In this document: piece after piece, positions 16,840 through 25,002 of the stretch
How positions within the stretch are numbered: position 1 is the stretch's first letter
How the letters are laid out: each line of letters starts with the position of its first letter
From: Streptomyces shenzhenensis
Lineage (GTDB): Bacteria; Actinomycetota; Actinomycetes; Streptomycetales; Streptomycetaceae
Length of the DNA: 64,000 bases
Assembly (NCBI RefSeq): GCF_003688995.1
Contig: NZ_PENI01000016.1
Location: 62,001 to 126,000, forward strand
Direction: 5' to 3'
Program-made: the position numbers and the translations under genes
The notes under the pieces: generated by a model
What the model was told of the DNA's origin: nothing
What the model saw: only the letters and a program-made list of their open reading frames with translations
Databases searched by the model: none

Positions 16840-18113
16840 TCCAGATCGTGGAGCATGCACCGCAGGAAGAGCCGTACGCCATCCGGACCGCGCTGGAGGC
16901 GGCCGGGCTGTCGGTGCGTGTCTGTCGCACCTGGGCCGGTGACCGGGTGCCGGACACGGCGGATGACCTGGTGGGCCTGGTGGTGATGGGTGGGCCGATG
17001 GCCGCCTACGAGGACTTCACGAGCCGTACGGCGGAGCTCGCGCTGCTGCGGGCCGCGCTGGAGGCCGAGGTGCCGGTGCTCGGCGTGTGCCTGGGCGCAC
17101 AGCTGCTGGCGGTCGCGGCGGGCGGCGTCGCCCGGCCCGGCACCGGGGCGCAGATCGGCTGGGGCGACGTACGGATGGCAGCGGCCGCGCCCGCCGACCC
17201 GCTGTTCGCCGCCGCCCCCGACCGGCTGCGGGTATTGCACTGGCACCACGACACGATGGACCTGCCGGCCGAGGCGACGCTTCTCGCTTCCTGCGACCGC
17301 TACCCGGTGCAGGCGTTCCGGGTCGGCGGCTCGGCGTGGGGCCTCCAGTTCCACCTGGAGGTGGACGAGGCGGCGGTCACCGCCTTTGCCGCGGCCTTTC
17401 CTGAGGACGCGGCCACCGCGCCCGGGCTGCCGGAGTCCGCGCCCGTCGAACTGGCCGCCCTTGCCCGCTGCCGTGACGACGTCTTCGAACGCTTTGCCGC
17501 CTTCGTCGCGGGACGGGCCGAACAGACCAGGACCCGGGCCTTCTTCACCCGGCGGGCGGCCACTTGGGAGGAGCGCTTCGCCGACGACGGTCCCCGCTAC
17601 GCGGTGGCGGTCGACCGGATGGGGCTGCGTCCCGGGCACCGCGTCCTCGACCTGGGCTGCGGCACCGGCAGGGCGCTCCCCGCACTGCGCGCTCAGGTCG
17701 GTGCCGAGGGCGTGGTCGCCGGCGTCGACCTCACACCCGCGATGCTGACGGCCGGGGTCCGCGAAGGCCGCGACAAGGACGGGCAGTTGCTGCTGGCCGA
17801 CGCCTGCCGGCTGCCGTTGCCGGCCGGGGCGGTGGACGGTGTCTTCAGCGCCGGTCTGATCAACCACGTCCCCGACCCCGCGACGGCCCTGCGGGAATGG
17901 GCCAGAGTGACCGCCTCCGAAGGCGTCCTCCTCCTCTTCCACCCCTCGGGCCGCGCCGAACGCGCCGCCCGCCACGGCCGCCCCCTCGACCCGGACGACC
18001 CGATGGCCGAGGAGCACCTCCGCCCCGTACTGCGGGCCGCCGGATGGGAACTGGACTGCTACGAGGACGCCTCGCACCACTTCCTGGCACGCGCGGTCCG
18101 CGTCGACGGATGA
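16836..18113 (+). CDS. Glutamine amidotransferase-methyltransferase fusion protein
   Basis: 425 residues from GTG 16836 (GGGAGG at 16822-16827). Residues 1 to about 195 are a class I GATase: VVMGGPM, nucleophile Cys85 in GVCLGAQ, then His173 and Glu175 in LQFHLEV, a complete triad. Residues about 235-425 are a class I SAM methyltransferase with VLDLGCGTG (GCGTG at 274-278), an acidic strand end GVDLTPAML and a motif-IV-like GVFSAGLINHVPDP. The GATase half resembles stand-alone GMP-synthase-like proteins; the methyl acceptor is unknown. I know of no well-characterised protein with this domain order. No sign of frameshift at the junction. Confidence 0.85.
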   Translation: MIQIVEHAPQEEPYAIRTALEAAGLSVRVCRTWAGDRVPDTADDLVGLVVMGGPMAAYEDFTSRTAELALLRAALEAEVPVLGVCLGAQLLAVAAGGVARPGTGAQIGWGDVRMAAAAPADPLFAAAPDRLRVLHWHHDTMDLPAEATLLASCDRYPVQAFRVGGSAWGLQFHLEVDEAAVTAFAAAFPEDAATAPGLPESAPVELAALARCRDDVFERFAAFVAGRAEQTRTRAFFTRRAATWEERFADDGPRYAVAVDRMGLRPGHRVLDLGCGTGRALPALRAQVGAEGVVAGVDLTPAMLTAGVREGRDKDGQLLLADACRLPLPAGAVDGVFSAGLINHVPDPATALREWARVTASEGVLLLFHPSGRAERAARHGRPLDPDDPMAEEHLRPVLRAAGWELDCYEDASHHFLARAVRVDG

Positions 18114-18159
18114 GCCGGGAAGGATCCCCGGGGATACGCTGCCGCTGACCCCGCCGCCC

Positions 18160-18290
18160 CGGCGTGGCTGGTCATGTGGGTCGGCCGGCTCGAGCGAGGT
18201 GGCCATCAGCGCGAGCGAGGCGATCCGTTCCGGGTGGCGCGGGGCCGGTTCCGTACCGATCACGCCACCGCCCAGGACGTCGGCCGTAGC
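18160..18290 (-). pseudogene. Alpha/beta-hydrolase fragment
   Basis: Reading the minus strand from about 18290 gives DVLGGGVIGTEPAPRHPERI then ASLALMATSLEPADPHD, the helix after the nucleophile elbow and following strand of alpha/beta hydrolases (compare GGxIAQRLALRHPERVASLxLIATS). There is no elbow serine, start or remaining domain. It ends at the amidotransferase stop side and begins at the edge of a large palindrome. Confidence 0.5.
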
Positions 18291-18291
18291 G

Positions 18292-18325
18292 CCCCAGGCC
18301 CGTGTTCCGGAACACGGGCCTGGGG
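18292..18325. repeat. 34-bp perfect palindrome
   Basis: Left arm 18292-18308 begins CCCCAGGCCCGTG; the right arm 18309-18325 is its exact reverse complement with no spacer. It lies between the amidotransferase fusion (+) and the secreted-protein gene (-), so a bidirectional terminator is possible, but 17 exact base pairs without a loop is more than such elements need. It abuts the hydrolase fragment. Confidence 0.8.
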
Positions 18326-18535
18326 AGACGGTGGTGGCGCACGGCGCTCGGTTCGCGCCGTGGGCATCTGATTCGGGTGTGCCGGGGCATGCCGGTGGCC
18401 GTGGTGGGGGACAGGCACCAACGGGCGGCGCCTCGGCGGGAGTCGGCCGCCGGGTGGGCCGTAAGGGGAGGGGGCCGCCCGGCGGGGTGCGCGCGACGAG
18501 CGCGTTGTCACAGAATGATGCTGCCCGGAGGGGAG

Positions 18536-18562
18536 CCCCGGCCCGATTCCAGCGGGCCGGGG
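18536..18562 (-). terminator. Hairpin terminator of the secreted-protein gene
   Basis: CCCCGGCCCG (18536-18545), loop ATTCCAG, CGGGCCGGGG (18553-18562): a perfect 10-bp GC stem, extendable with GGGA/TTCCC arms. It is about 50 bases past the stop at 18610 in the minus direction. Streptomycete terminators often lack a T-run, as here. Confidence 0.7.
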
Positions 18563-18578
18563 GTTCCCGTCGTGCAGC

Positions 18579-18614
18579 CGGTTCAGTCTGTTCAGCCGGT
18601 TCAGTCGGTTCAGT
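18579..18614. repeat. Four tandem 9-bp repeats over a stop codon
   Basis: CGGTTCAGT (18579), CTGTTCAGC (18588), CGGTTCAGT (18597), CGGTTCAGT (18606), period exactly 9. The last copy contains the TGA (complement of 18610-18612) of the secreted-protein gene. A slip of one unit would keep the frame of any readthrough product. Confidence 0.75.
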
Positions 18615-19134
18615 ACTTGAACTCGTGGTGCTTGATGACCCGGAAGCTGGCCAGCACTCCCTTCTTGACGTGGACGCCTTCGGTGTGGTGCGGCTTCACA
18701 CCGTTGCTGGAGCTGTGCGGTCCGACGGTGGCGATGGGGGCGCCGTTGTCGCAGACGGCCCCGCGGAAGACCTCGACGGTCCGGCGGCTGTCGTTGCGGA
18801 TGTTCAGGCTCTCGGCGCCGAGGCCGCTGACCACGGTGATGCAGCCGTCCGGGTGGGAGGAGTACGTCCGCTCGTTGATGTGGATCCGGCCCTCTTCGAA
18901 CCTCTTGCCCTTGCCCTTGCCCCCCTTCTCGCCCTTCTCTTCGTTCTCCTCGTTGTTGCCCTTGCCGACGTTGCCGCCGAAGGGTTCCTGGGCAGGGGCG
19001 GGCGCCGCCTGCAGGGCCACCGGGGCCGCCTGGACCGGGGCGGAGGAGGCCGAGGCGTAGGTGATGCCGGTCGCGGTCAAGGCCGCGGCGGCCGCGATAC
19101 CGGCGGTGACCGCCGTGGAGCGGGTCATCAACAT
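18610..19134 (-). CDS. Small secreted protein, unknown function
   Basis: 174 residues from ATG 19134, which has AGGAGA six bases upstream. A signal peptide is evident (MLMTRSTAVTAGIAAAAALT, then ASAS as a cleavage region). A charged low-complexity linker of Glu, Lys and Gly (about 65-85) leads to a conserved-looking C-terminal domain with two Cys (SSHPDGCITVVSG; FRGAVCDNGAPIATVGPHS). I do not recognise a named family. The pair of Cys could form a disulphide outside the cell. It has its own terminator and tandem repeats at the stop. Confidence 0.75.
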   Translation of the reverse strand: MLMTRSTAVTAGIAAAAALTATGITYASASSAPVQAAPVALQAAPAPAQEPFGGNVGKGNNEENEEKGEKGGKGKGKRFEEGRIHINERTYSSHPDGCITVVSGLGAESLNIRNDSRRTVEVFRGAVCDNGAPIATVGPHSSSNGVKPHHTEGVHVKKGVLASFRVIKHHEFKY

Positions 19135-19390
19135 GCAACTTCTCCTGTCTGCGAGAGACCGGCTGAGCAGCCGGCGCATGACGAACGTACAAACAGCTCC
19201 CGTGACTTTCATCTCGAGCGTCTCCAGAGGCCGAAGTCAGGGAGCCGAACGGGGGACCCGTCACACCCGTACGCCACTTCGCCGACAGGCGGCGGCTTGT
19301 CAAATGCCTTGGAAAACAAGGAGATTGACAGCGAGTTAGCCCCTTGAGGTGATTGTCTGACCGACGGTCACCCCATCGACCGTGGGGGTC

Positions 19391-20365
19391 TCACCGTCGT
19401 GTCGTCAGCACCGTGCTCAGGGCGACCGGCAGCACCGCCAGCGCCTCCAGGGCCGTGACCGGCTCTCCCAGCAGCGCGGCGCTCAGCGCGATGCTGAACA
19501 GCGGGGGCATGAACTGGGCGATGCTGGCCCGGCTCGGGCCGACCCGGCGGATCAGCAGCAGCCACAGCGTCATCCCGAGAATCGAGGCGCCCAGCGCCAG
19601 GTACAGCAGCAGGCCGATCAGCCGCGCGCCCAGGCCGGCCGGCACCGACTGGCCGGTGAACGCGGTGACCAGCAGCAGCGGGACGGCGCCGGTGAGGGAC
19701 TGCCAGCCGGTCGCGAGGAACAGGTCCGTGCCCGGCCGCACCAGATACGGCGTCAGGAACGTGCCCACGGCCAGGCAGCAGACCGCGCAGCAGCCGAGGA
19801 CGATGCCGCCGACGGTGACCACGCCCATGTTCAGCCGGTCCACGGCCGACATCACGATGCCGAGGACGCCCAGCACCAGTCCCGCCGCGTGCACCGGACG
19901 CAGCCGGTCCCGGCCGCTCGCCGCGCTCAGCGTCACGACCAGCAGGGGCGTGCCGGAGGACAGCACCGCCGCCATCCCGGCCGACAGATGAGGCAGGGCG
20001 AACCCGATGACGCCGAGGTAGCCGGTGGTGGTGAGCAGCCCCGCGAGGGTGAGGCGGCCGAGTTCGCCACGGGCGGCAGGCAAATGGCGCATGCGCAGCG
20101 CGACCAGGACGGCGCCGGCCAGGAGACAGCGCACCCCGACCACCCAGCCGGGCGCGGCGTCCTGGAGCGCGAGCTTCGTGGTGATGAAGGCGAGGGCCCA
20201 GAGCAGGGCCCACAGCACGGCCAGGCCGACGGTCGTGAGAGTGCCGACGGCGGCGGGTTCACGGGCGGCGAGGGCCGGTCCCGCGGGCGGGCGCGCCGAA
20301 GCCGCCGCCGAGGTGCCGGAGCCGGGGCGGTGGTGGGGGACATCGTTCCGGTCGTCCATCGTCAT
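19391..20365 (-). CDS. EamA/DMT-superfamily transporter
   Basis: 324 residues with about ten hydrophobic segments after a 40-residue Pro/Ala-rich cytosolic lead. Two EamA repeats are visible (about 45-170 and 185-320); typical sections are VLWALLWALAFITTKLAL near the start and IAQFMPPLFSIALSAALLGE followed by VTALEALAVLPVALS at the end. The family exports metabolites or amino acids by proton antiport. It is divergent from a CGNR regulator and next to a biosynthetic operon, so it could export that product, but this is only positional. Confidence 0.85.
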   Translation of the reverse strand: MTMDDRNDVPHHRPGSGTSAAASARPPAGPALAAREPAAVGTLTTVGLAVLWALLWALAFITTKLALQDAAPGWVVGVRCLLAGAVLVALRMRHLPAARGELGRLTLAGLLTTTGYLGVIGFALPHLSAGMAAVLSSGTPLLVVTLSAASGRDRLRPVHAAGLVLGVLGIVMSAVDRLNMGVVTVGGIVLGCCAVCCLAVGTFLTPYLVRPGTDLFLATGWQSLTGAVPLLLVTAFTGQSVPAGLGARLIGLLLYLALGASILGMTLWLLLIRRVGPSRASIAQFMPPLFSIALSAALLGEPVTALEALAVLPVALSTVLTTRR

Positions 20366-20399
20366 CGGTTAAGGGTATGACGGTCCGAGGTGGCGCACC

Positions 20400-20975
20400 A
20401 TGCGGAAAACGGCCGAGACTGGAGGCGTGGACTTCGACTTCGTCAGCGATCACCTCGCCCTCGACTTCGCCGGAACGCTGTCCTGGCGCACCACCGACCG
20501 GGTGGACCTCCTGACGGCTCCGGCCGACCTGGCACGGTGGGTGCACCGATCGGGGCTGTCGGAGGAACCGCCGAAGGTCACCGCCGCCATGTTCCGCACC
20601 GCCGTGGAGCTGCGCGAGGCCGTCTACCGGGCCGCGGCGAGCGTGCCGGACGGGACCCGCGCCGACCCCGCCGACCTCGCGCTGATCCGGCGCACCGCGC
20701 AGCATCCCGGCGTGGTGCCGCAGCTGTGGGCGATCGGCGAGGTCCGCCGCAGCGGTGACCTGACACAGGTACTGGCGAGCCTGGCCGTCGCCGCGAGCGA
20801 TCTGCTGGGCACCGCCGAACGCCACCACATCCGGGTGTGCGCCCGCCCGAACTGCACCCGGCTCTTCCTCGACCGCTCCCGGGCCGCAAGCCGCCGCTGG
20901 TGCGACAAGCTCCGCTGCGGCAGCTCCGCCAACTCCGCCGCGTACCGGCGCCGTCGGCAGACCCGTCAGCCCTGA
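20400..20975 (+). CDS. CGNR zinc-finger / ABATE-domain regulator
   Basis: 191 residues. The N-terminal ABATE domain (FVSDHLALDFAGTLSWR; WVHRSGL) is followed by a C-terminal CGNR zinc finger with CARPNCTRLFLDRSR and RWCDKLRCGSSANSAAYRRR, giving four Cys. The usual CGNRA box reads CGSSA, so Asn and Arg are replaced. Proteins of this family are putative stress-linked DNA-binding regulators. It is divergent from the DMT transporter and overlaps the end of the convergent flavin reductase by 10 bases. Start ATG 20400; GTG 20427 after GGAGG is an alternative. Confidence 0.8.
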   Translation: MRKTAETGGVDFDFVSDHLALDFAGTLSWRTTDRVDLLTAPADLARWVHRSGLSEEPPKVTAAMFRTAVELREAVYRAAASVPDGTRADPADLALIRRTAQHPGVVPQLWAIGEVRRSGDLTQVLASLAVAASDLLGTAERHHIRVCARPNCTRLFLDRSRAASRRWCDKLRCGSSANSAAYRRRRQTRQP

Positions 20976-21562
20976 CCCGGCGGGCCCTCGGCGACGGCGG
21001 GCCCGGACACGCGCGCACCGCCGTCGGCCGGGCCGTGCGCGGGACGGGGCACAAGCGCGTGGTGGGCACGCCGGTAGAGCACGGCGGGGTCGGACGTGCC
21101 CGTCCCGGTCCAGGTCGCCACGCCCGCCACCAGGGTGTGGTCGAAGAGTTCCACGCTCTCCCGCACCTCGCACACCACACCCGCCGTGCACCGGTCCAGG
21201 ACCGGCGCTCCGTTGATCTGCCGGACGTCCACCCCGGCGAAGCGGGTGTCTGCGGGGGCGGTGGCGAACTGGTGGGCCAGGGCGTGGTCCTGCCAGGACA
21301 GGACGTTGACGGCGAAGCAGCGCGCCGTCAGCAGACCGGCCAGGGTCCGGCTCCGGGAGGCGAGCGACACCAGCAGGCTGGGCGGATCGAGGGACAGCGA
21401 CAGCACCGCGGTCACCGTGCAGCCGACCGGGCCGTCCGGGCCATGGGCGGTGACCACCGCAAGGCCGGTGGGCAGGTGGGAGATGGCGGCGCGGTAGGTG
21501 GCGGCCGGCACGGCCGGATGACGGGGGCGGGGAGTCATGGGCGAGGAGACCCGTGCGTTCAT
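20966..21562 (-). CDS. Flavin reductase (FMN-binding split barrel)
   Basis: 198 residues. Split-barrel flavin reductase signature: FxxxLPTGLAVVTAHGPDGP near 27-46, CTVTAVLSLSLDPPSLLVSL, and RCFAVNVLSWQDHALAHQFA. Such enzymes supply reduced FMN or FAD to partner oxygenases. It is the last gene of the minus-strand operon, 31 bases after the adenylating enzyme. The two acyl-CoA-dehydrogenase-fold proteins of the operon could be class D flavin monooxygenases that need it (inference). Confidence 0.85.
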   Translation of the reverse strand: MNARVSSPMTPRPRHPAVPAATYRAAISHLPTGLAVVTAHGPDGPVGCTVTAVLSLSLDPPSLLVSLASRSRTLAGLLTARCFAVNVLSWQDHALAHQFATAPADTRFAGVDVRQINGAPVLDRCTAGVVCEVRESVELFDHTLVAGVATWTGTGTSDPAVLYRRAHHALVPRPAHGPADGGARVSGPAVAEGPPGQG

Positions 21563-21593
21563 GAGGCAGGTCCAATGCTGGTGGGGACGATGG

Positions 21594-23126
21594 TCAGGGC
21601 CGCAGGTCCGCGACGATCCCCGCGACGGCCGTGCGGTCCAGCTTTCCGTTGGCGTTGAGCGGCAGCCGGTCCAGGACGGTGACGCTGCGCGGCACCATGT
21701 ACGAGGGCAGGCGGGTGCGCAGCTCGGCGAGCAGCGCGTCGGCGTCGGCGGCGACCGCCGAGCAGGCCGCGCGCAGCACGGTGTCCCCGCCGGGCTGGGA
21801 CAGGGCCACGACGACGGCGTCGGTGACTCCGGGCCGGGCCCGTAACGCGGCCTCGACCTCGCCGAGTTCGACCCGGTAGCCGTTGACCTTCACCTGCTGG
21901 TCGAGGCGTCCGAGGTGGACCAGCCGCCCGTCCTCGCGGGTGACCCGGTCACCGGTGCGGTACCAGTGCCCCTCGGTCAGGTCCGGGCCGCCCGCCCCGC
22001 CGACGGCACCGTCCGCCGGGTCCGGCGCCACGAACCGGCCGGAGTTCTCGGCCCGGTCCAGATAGCCGGCGAACCGCTGGGCCCCCCTGACCACCAGCTC
22101 GCCGGTCGTGGCCGGCCGCCCCCGTTCGTCCAGGACCAGATGTTCGAGGCCGGGGTGCAGTTCGCCGATGGGTACCGTGTCGTTGCCGGTCAGGGGCCAC
22201 AGTCCGGGGTCCGCGGGCAGCACGTACGCGGTGCAGCTGATGGTCAGTTCGGTGGGCCCGTACAGGTTGGCCAAGGTGCTCGCCGGCGCGGCCCGGGCCC
22301 ACCACTCGGCCTGCTGCCGGGTCAGCGGCTCCCCGCAGAACAGGCTCCAGCGCAGCGTCGGCAGCCGGCCCGGCCGCAGCTCCCGCATCCGGTGCGCGAG
22401 GGAGACCACGGACGGCACGGAGAACCAGTGGGTGAGGTCCCGCCCGGCCGCCCAGCGCACCGGCGTCAGCAGATCACGCGCGGCCGGCACCACCAGCGCC
22501 GCCCCGCTGCCCCAGGCGGTGAACATGTCGAACACCGACAGGTCGAAGGTGAGGTCGAAGGTCCCGGACAGCCGGCTGTCCGGGCCGGTGCCGAACGCGC
22601 CGGTCACATGGCCGAGGTAGGCCGACACGTTGCGATGCGAGACCGGCACCCCCTTGGGTACTCCGGTCGAACCGGACGTGAACAGGAGGTACGCGGGGTC
22701 GTCAGGGCCGCCGGCCGGCTCCTTCGGCAGCGCGGTCACCGGGCCGCCGCCCGGCGCGGGCACATGCCACGGCACCCCCGCGACCTCCGCCGGCCCGGGC
22801 GGCCCGACCACGACGTCAAGGCCGGCCGTCTCGGCGATCCGCCGGTTGCGCTCGGACGGCGCGCCCGGCGACAGCGGGACGACCGTGCTGCCGAGCCGTT
22901 GCAGCGCCAGATAGGAGGCGTAGGCGAGGACGCCCCGACCGGTCATGAGCCCGGCCCGGCGCGGCACCGCTCCCAGGTCGGCGAGGAGCCCCGCGGCGAT
23001 GCCCTCGCACAGCGCGCGCAGCTCCGTGTACGTGAGGTGCTCCGCGCCCGTTTCCAGCGCGCGGCGGTCGCCGAAGCGGGCCGCGGAGTCGGCGAACCAG
23101 GTGTACAGGTGCTGACTGCTCGTCAT
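21594..23126 (-). CDS. Stand-alone amino-acid-adenylating enzyme (NRPS A-domain type)
   Basis: 510 residues from ATG 23126, overlapping the PPTase stop (ATGA). Core motifs are in order: A3 LLFTSGSTGVPKGVPVSH, A4-like FDLSVFDMF with the Asp that usually contacts an alpha-amino group, A5 NLYGPTELTISCTAY, A7 WYRTGDRV, A8 GRLDQQVKVNGYRVELGEVE and A10 NANGKLDR with the catalytic Lys. There is no carrier or condensation domain. It should activate an amino acid as AMP ester and load a separate carrier, like PltF/RedM. The specificity code is not readable with confidence. Confidence 0.85.
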   Translation of the reverse strand: MTSSQHLYTWFADSAARFGDRRALETGAEHLTYTELRALCEGIAAGLLADLGAVPRRAGLMTGRGVLAYASYLALQRLGSTVVPLSPGAPSERNRRIAETAGLDVVVGPPGPAEVAGVPWHVPAPGGGPVTALPKEPAGGPDDPAYLLFTSGSTGVPKGVPVSHRNVSAYLGHVTGAFGTGPDSRLSGTFDLTFDLSVFDMFTAWGSGAALVVPAARDLLTPVRWAAGRDLTHWFSVPSVVSLAHRMRELRPGRLPTLRWSLFCGEPLTRQQAEWWARAAPASTLANLYGPTELTISCTAYVLPADPGLWPLTGNDTVPIGELHPGLEHLVLDERGRPATTGELVVRGAQRFAGYLDRAENSGRFVAPDPADGAVGGAGGPDLTEGHWYRTGDRVTREDGRLVHLGRLDQQVKVNGYRVELGEVEAALRARPGVTDAVVVALSQPGGDTVLRAACSAVAADADALLAELRTRLPSYMVPRSVTVLDRLPLNANGKLDRTAVAGIVADLRP

Positions 23127-23797
23127 CCTCGTTTCTCCCGCCTGCTGTCCACGGCGCTCAGGCCGTCGGTCGGATCGTGGAAGGCACAGCTCAGGGGGAC
23201 GGCGGACCGGTCGCGCAGGGAGACCCAGCGCAGGTCCCGCCACCGTCCGCCGGTCGCGTGCGGTGGCACCGCGATGGTCCAGGGCCGGCCGCGCAGCCCC
23301 GTCCCCGCCGCCTTCACACAGGCTTCCTGGGCCGTCCACACCCAGGCCAGTTCGCGGCGCCGCTCCTCCCGCGGCCAGCGTGCCGCCTCGGCGGCCCAGG
23401 GCCCCAGACAGCGGCGGAGCAGCCGGTCGTGGTCGCGGTCCGGCACCTGCTGGACGTCCACCCCGACCGGTCCGTCCAGTGCGACGGCTGCCGCGACCGC
23501 GTCCCCGTCGTGCGAGACGCTGACGGCCATGCCGGGCGCGCCCGTCAGCCGGGGCGGCCGGCCGGGGGCGGCGACGACCTCGGCGTCCGCGAGCTGGGGG
23601 CGGACCCGCGCCAGCAGCTCGCGCAGCGCCGCCCGGCCCGCCAGCCGCTCGGCCGCCCGCCACGGGGGCAGCCCCGCGGCGGCGGCCAGATCGCGCGGAT
23701 CAGGCGCGGCCCGCGGCCACCGCCGGCGCGGCCCGCTGATCACCCAGACCCGCTCGGCCACCTGCCCGCACAGCACGGGTGTGCTCCCAGCCGTCAC
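23123..23797 (-). CDS. Sfp-type 4'-phosphopantetheinyl transferase
   Basis: 224 residues from GTG 23797, which overlaps the dehydrogenase stop (GTGA). Motifs: VSVSHDGDAVAAAVA, VGVDVQQVPDRD (GVD magnesium site) and WVWTAQEACVKAAGTGLRGR, the W-T-x-x-E-A-x-x-K signature. It converts apo carrier proteins to holo form. A 17-bp direct repeat covers the start region (two copies of CACGGGTGTGCTCCCAG at 23775-23791 and 23795-23811). Its place in the operon implies dedicated activation of the two carrier domains encoded upstream. Confidence 0.87.
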   Translation of the reverse strand: MTAGSTPVLCGQVAERVWVISGPRRRWPRAAPDPRDLAAAAGLPPWRAAERLAGRAALRELLARVRPQLADAEVVAAPGRPPRLTGAPGMAVSVSHDGDAVAAAVALDGPVGVDVQQVPDRDHDRLLRRCLGPWAAEAARWPREERRRELAWVWTAQEACVKAAGTGLRGRPWTIAVPPHATGGRWRDLRWVSLRDRSAVPLSCAFHDPTDGLSAVDSRREKRG

Positions 23798-25002
23798 GGG
23801 TGTGCTCCCAGTACGTCGAGGAATGTCTCGGCGCGGTCCGCGACCTGGGCGAGCATGAGGTCGGTGGCGCCGCCGCCGATGCCGAGGACCGCCGCCTCGG
23901 CCCGGATCCGATGGGCGCCGTCCGCCGCCATGCCGTCCGCGCCCTGAAGCTCGGCGCACCGGCTGAGGACGGCGTCCGCCTCCAGCCCGACGGCCGCCTT
24001 CAGCAGCCCCGCCCAGGCGAGATCCCGGTCGGCCGTGACCCGCCGCGTCACGGTGTCGAGCAGCGCCCGCAGTTGTGTCACCCGTACCAGACAGGCCGCG
24101 AAGTCCCGGCGGACCACCGGGTTCTGCCACAGCGGCCGGCCGTCCGCCACACGGTGTGCCAGCCGGTCCTGGGTGGCGCGCAGCACGCGCGAGGTCAGTG
24201 CGACCGCCCAGTACGCCCCGGCGATCCGCTCCGTCGCCATGTGCCGGGCGAAGTCGGCCAGGGCGCGGCCGGGACGGCCGACCATGTGGTCCGGGGTCAG
24301 CCGCACCCCGTCGAACCGGAGGTGACCGGTGCCGGACCGGGCGAGCAGGGAGGTGTCGGCCGGGGTGACCGTCACGCCGGGGGTGTCGGCGGGCACCAGC
24401 ACCCAGCTGAAGCCGGTGAAGTGCCGGCCGGGGCGCTGCCGGGCCAGCACCAGCAGATACCCGGCGCCGAGGGCGTTGGTGATCCAGCGTTTGCCGCCGT
24501 CCAGGGCGAGTTGGCCGCCGCGGACCGCCACCCGGGTGGTCAGCGCGGTGAGATCGGAGCCGGGGGCACCCTCGTCCGTCGCCGCCAGCGCCACCCGCGC
24601 ATCGCCGGCGAGCACGCGTGCGCGGGCGGTGGCGCACCGCTCGCCGGGCGCGTTCGCCAGCAGCGGCAGCGCGCTGGCCGTCTGGACGAGCACGCTGAGA
24701 GTGACGCCGTTGTCGCCGCGGGCGTCCAGCGCGGCCAGCAGGGCGCCGAGCCGGTCCAGCTCGACCGGACCGGCCGGGTGCCCGGACGCGTACAGCGCGG
24801 CGGTGATGCCGCCGCGGCCGAGGGCCCGCCACACGTCGGCCGCGCCGGCGTCGTCGGGCAGCGGTTCCAGGGCCCGCCGCAGCCGCCCGGCGAAACCGGT
24901 GCCGGGGGCGTCCGGCGCGTCGGGTACGGGCGTGGTGTTCGCGTCGCCGGGGCGGGCCTGTGTGTCGGGCCCGGGCGGTGGGGCGTACCGGGTGTCAGAC
25001 AA
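23794..25002 (-). CDS. Acyl-CoA/acyl-carrier dehydrogenase-like flavoprotein 1
   Basis: 402 residues if TTG 25002 is the start (GAGGTG lies upstream and the preceding stop overlaps). The acyl-CoA dehydrogenase fold is clear: AATDEGAPGSDL, GKRWITNALGAGYLLVLAR, and a C-terminal helical bundle with GLLKAAVGLEADAVLSRCAE. Where the catalytic Glu of the YEGT box is expected, the sequence reads VLGIGGGATDLML, so Gly replaces Glu. The base may come from another position or the enzyme may be an oxygenase or partner subunit. Likely substrate: an acyl or aminoacyl chain on the operon's carrier protein. Confidence 0.82.
   Translation of the reverse strand: MSDTRYAPPPGPDTQARPGDANTTPVPDAPDAPGTGFAGRLRRALEPLPDDAGAADVWRALGRGGITAALYASGHPAGPVELDRLGALLAALDARGDNGVTLSVLVQTASALPLLANAPGERCATARARVLAGDARVALAATDEGAPGSDLTALTTRVAVRGGQLALDGGKRWITNALGAGYLLVLARQRPGRHFTGFSWVLVPADTPGVTVTPADTSLLARSGTGHLRFDGVRLTPDHMVGRPGRALADFARHMATERIAGAYWAVALTSRVLRATQDRLAHRVADGRPLWQNPVVRRDFAACLVRVTQLRALLDTVTRRVTADRDLAWAGLLKAAVGLEADAVLSRCAELQGADGMAADGAHRIRAEAAVLGIGGGATDLMLAQVADRAETFLDVLGAHP

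Noticed and set aside
16650..18263. 537-codon open frame on the minus strand
   Set aside because: Most of it mirrors the amidotransferase fusion. Only its first 40 or so codons look real, as an alpha/beta-hydrolase remnant, which is listed separately.
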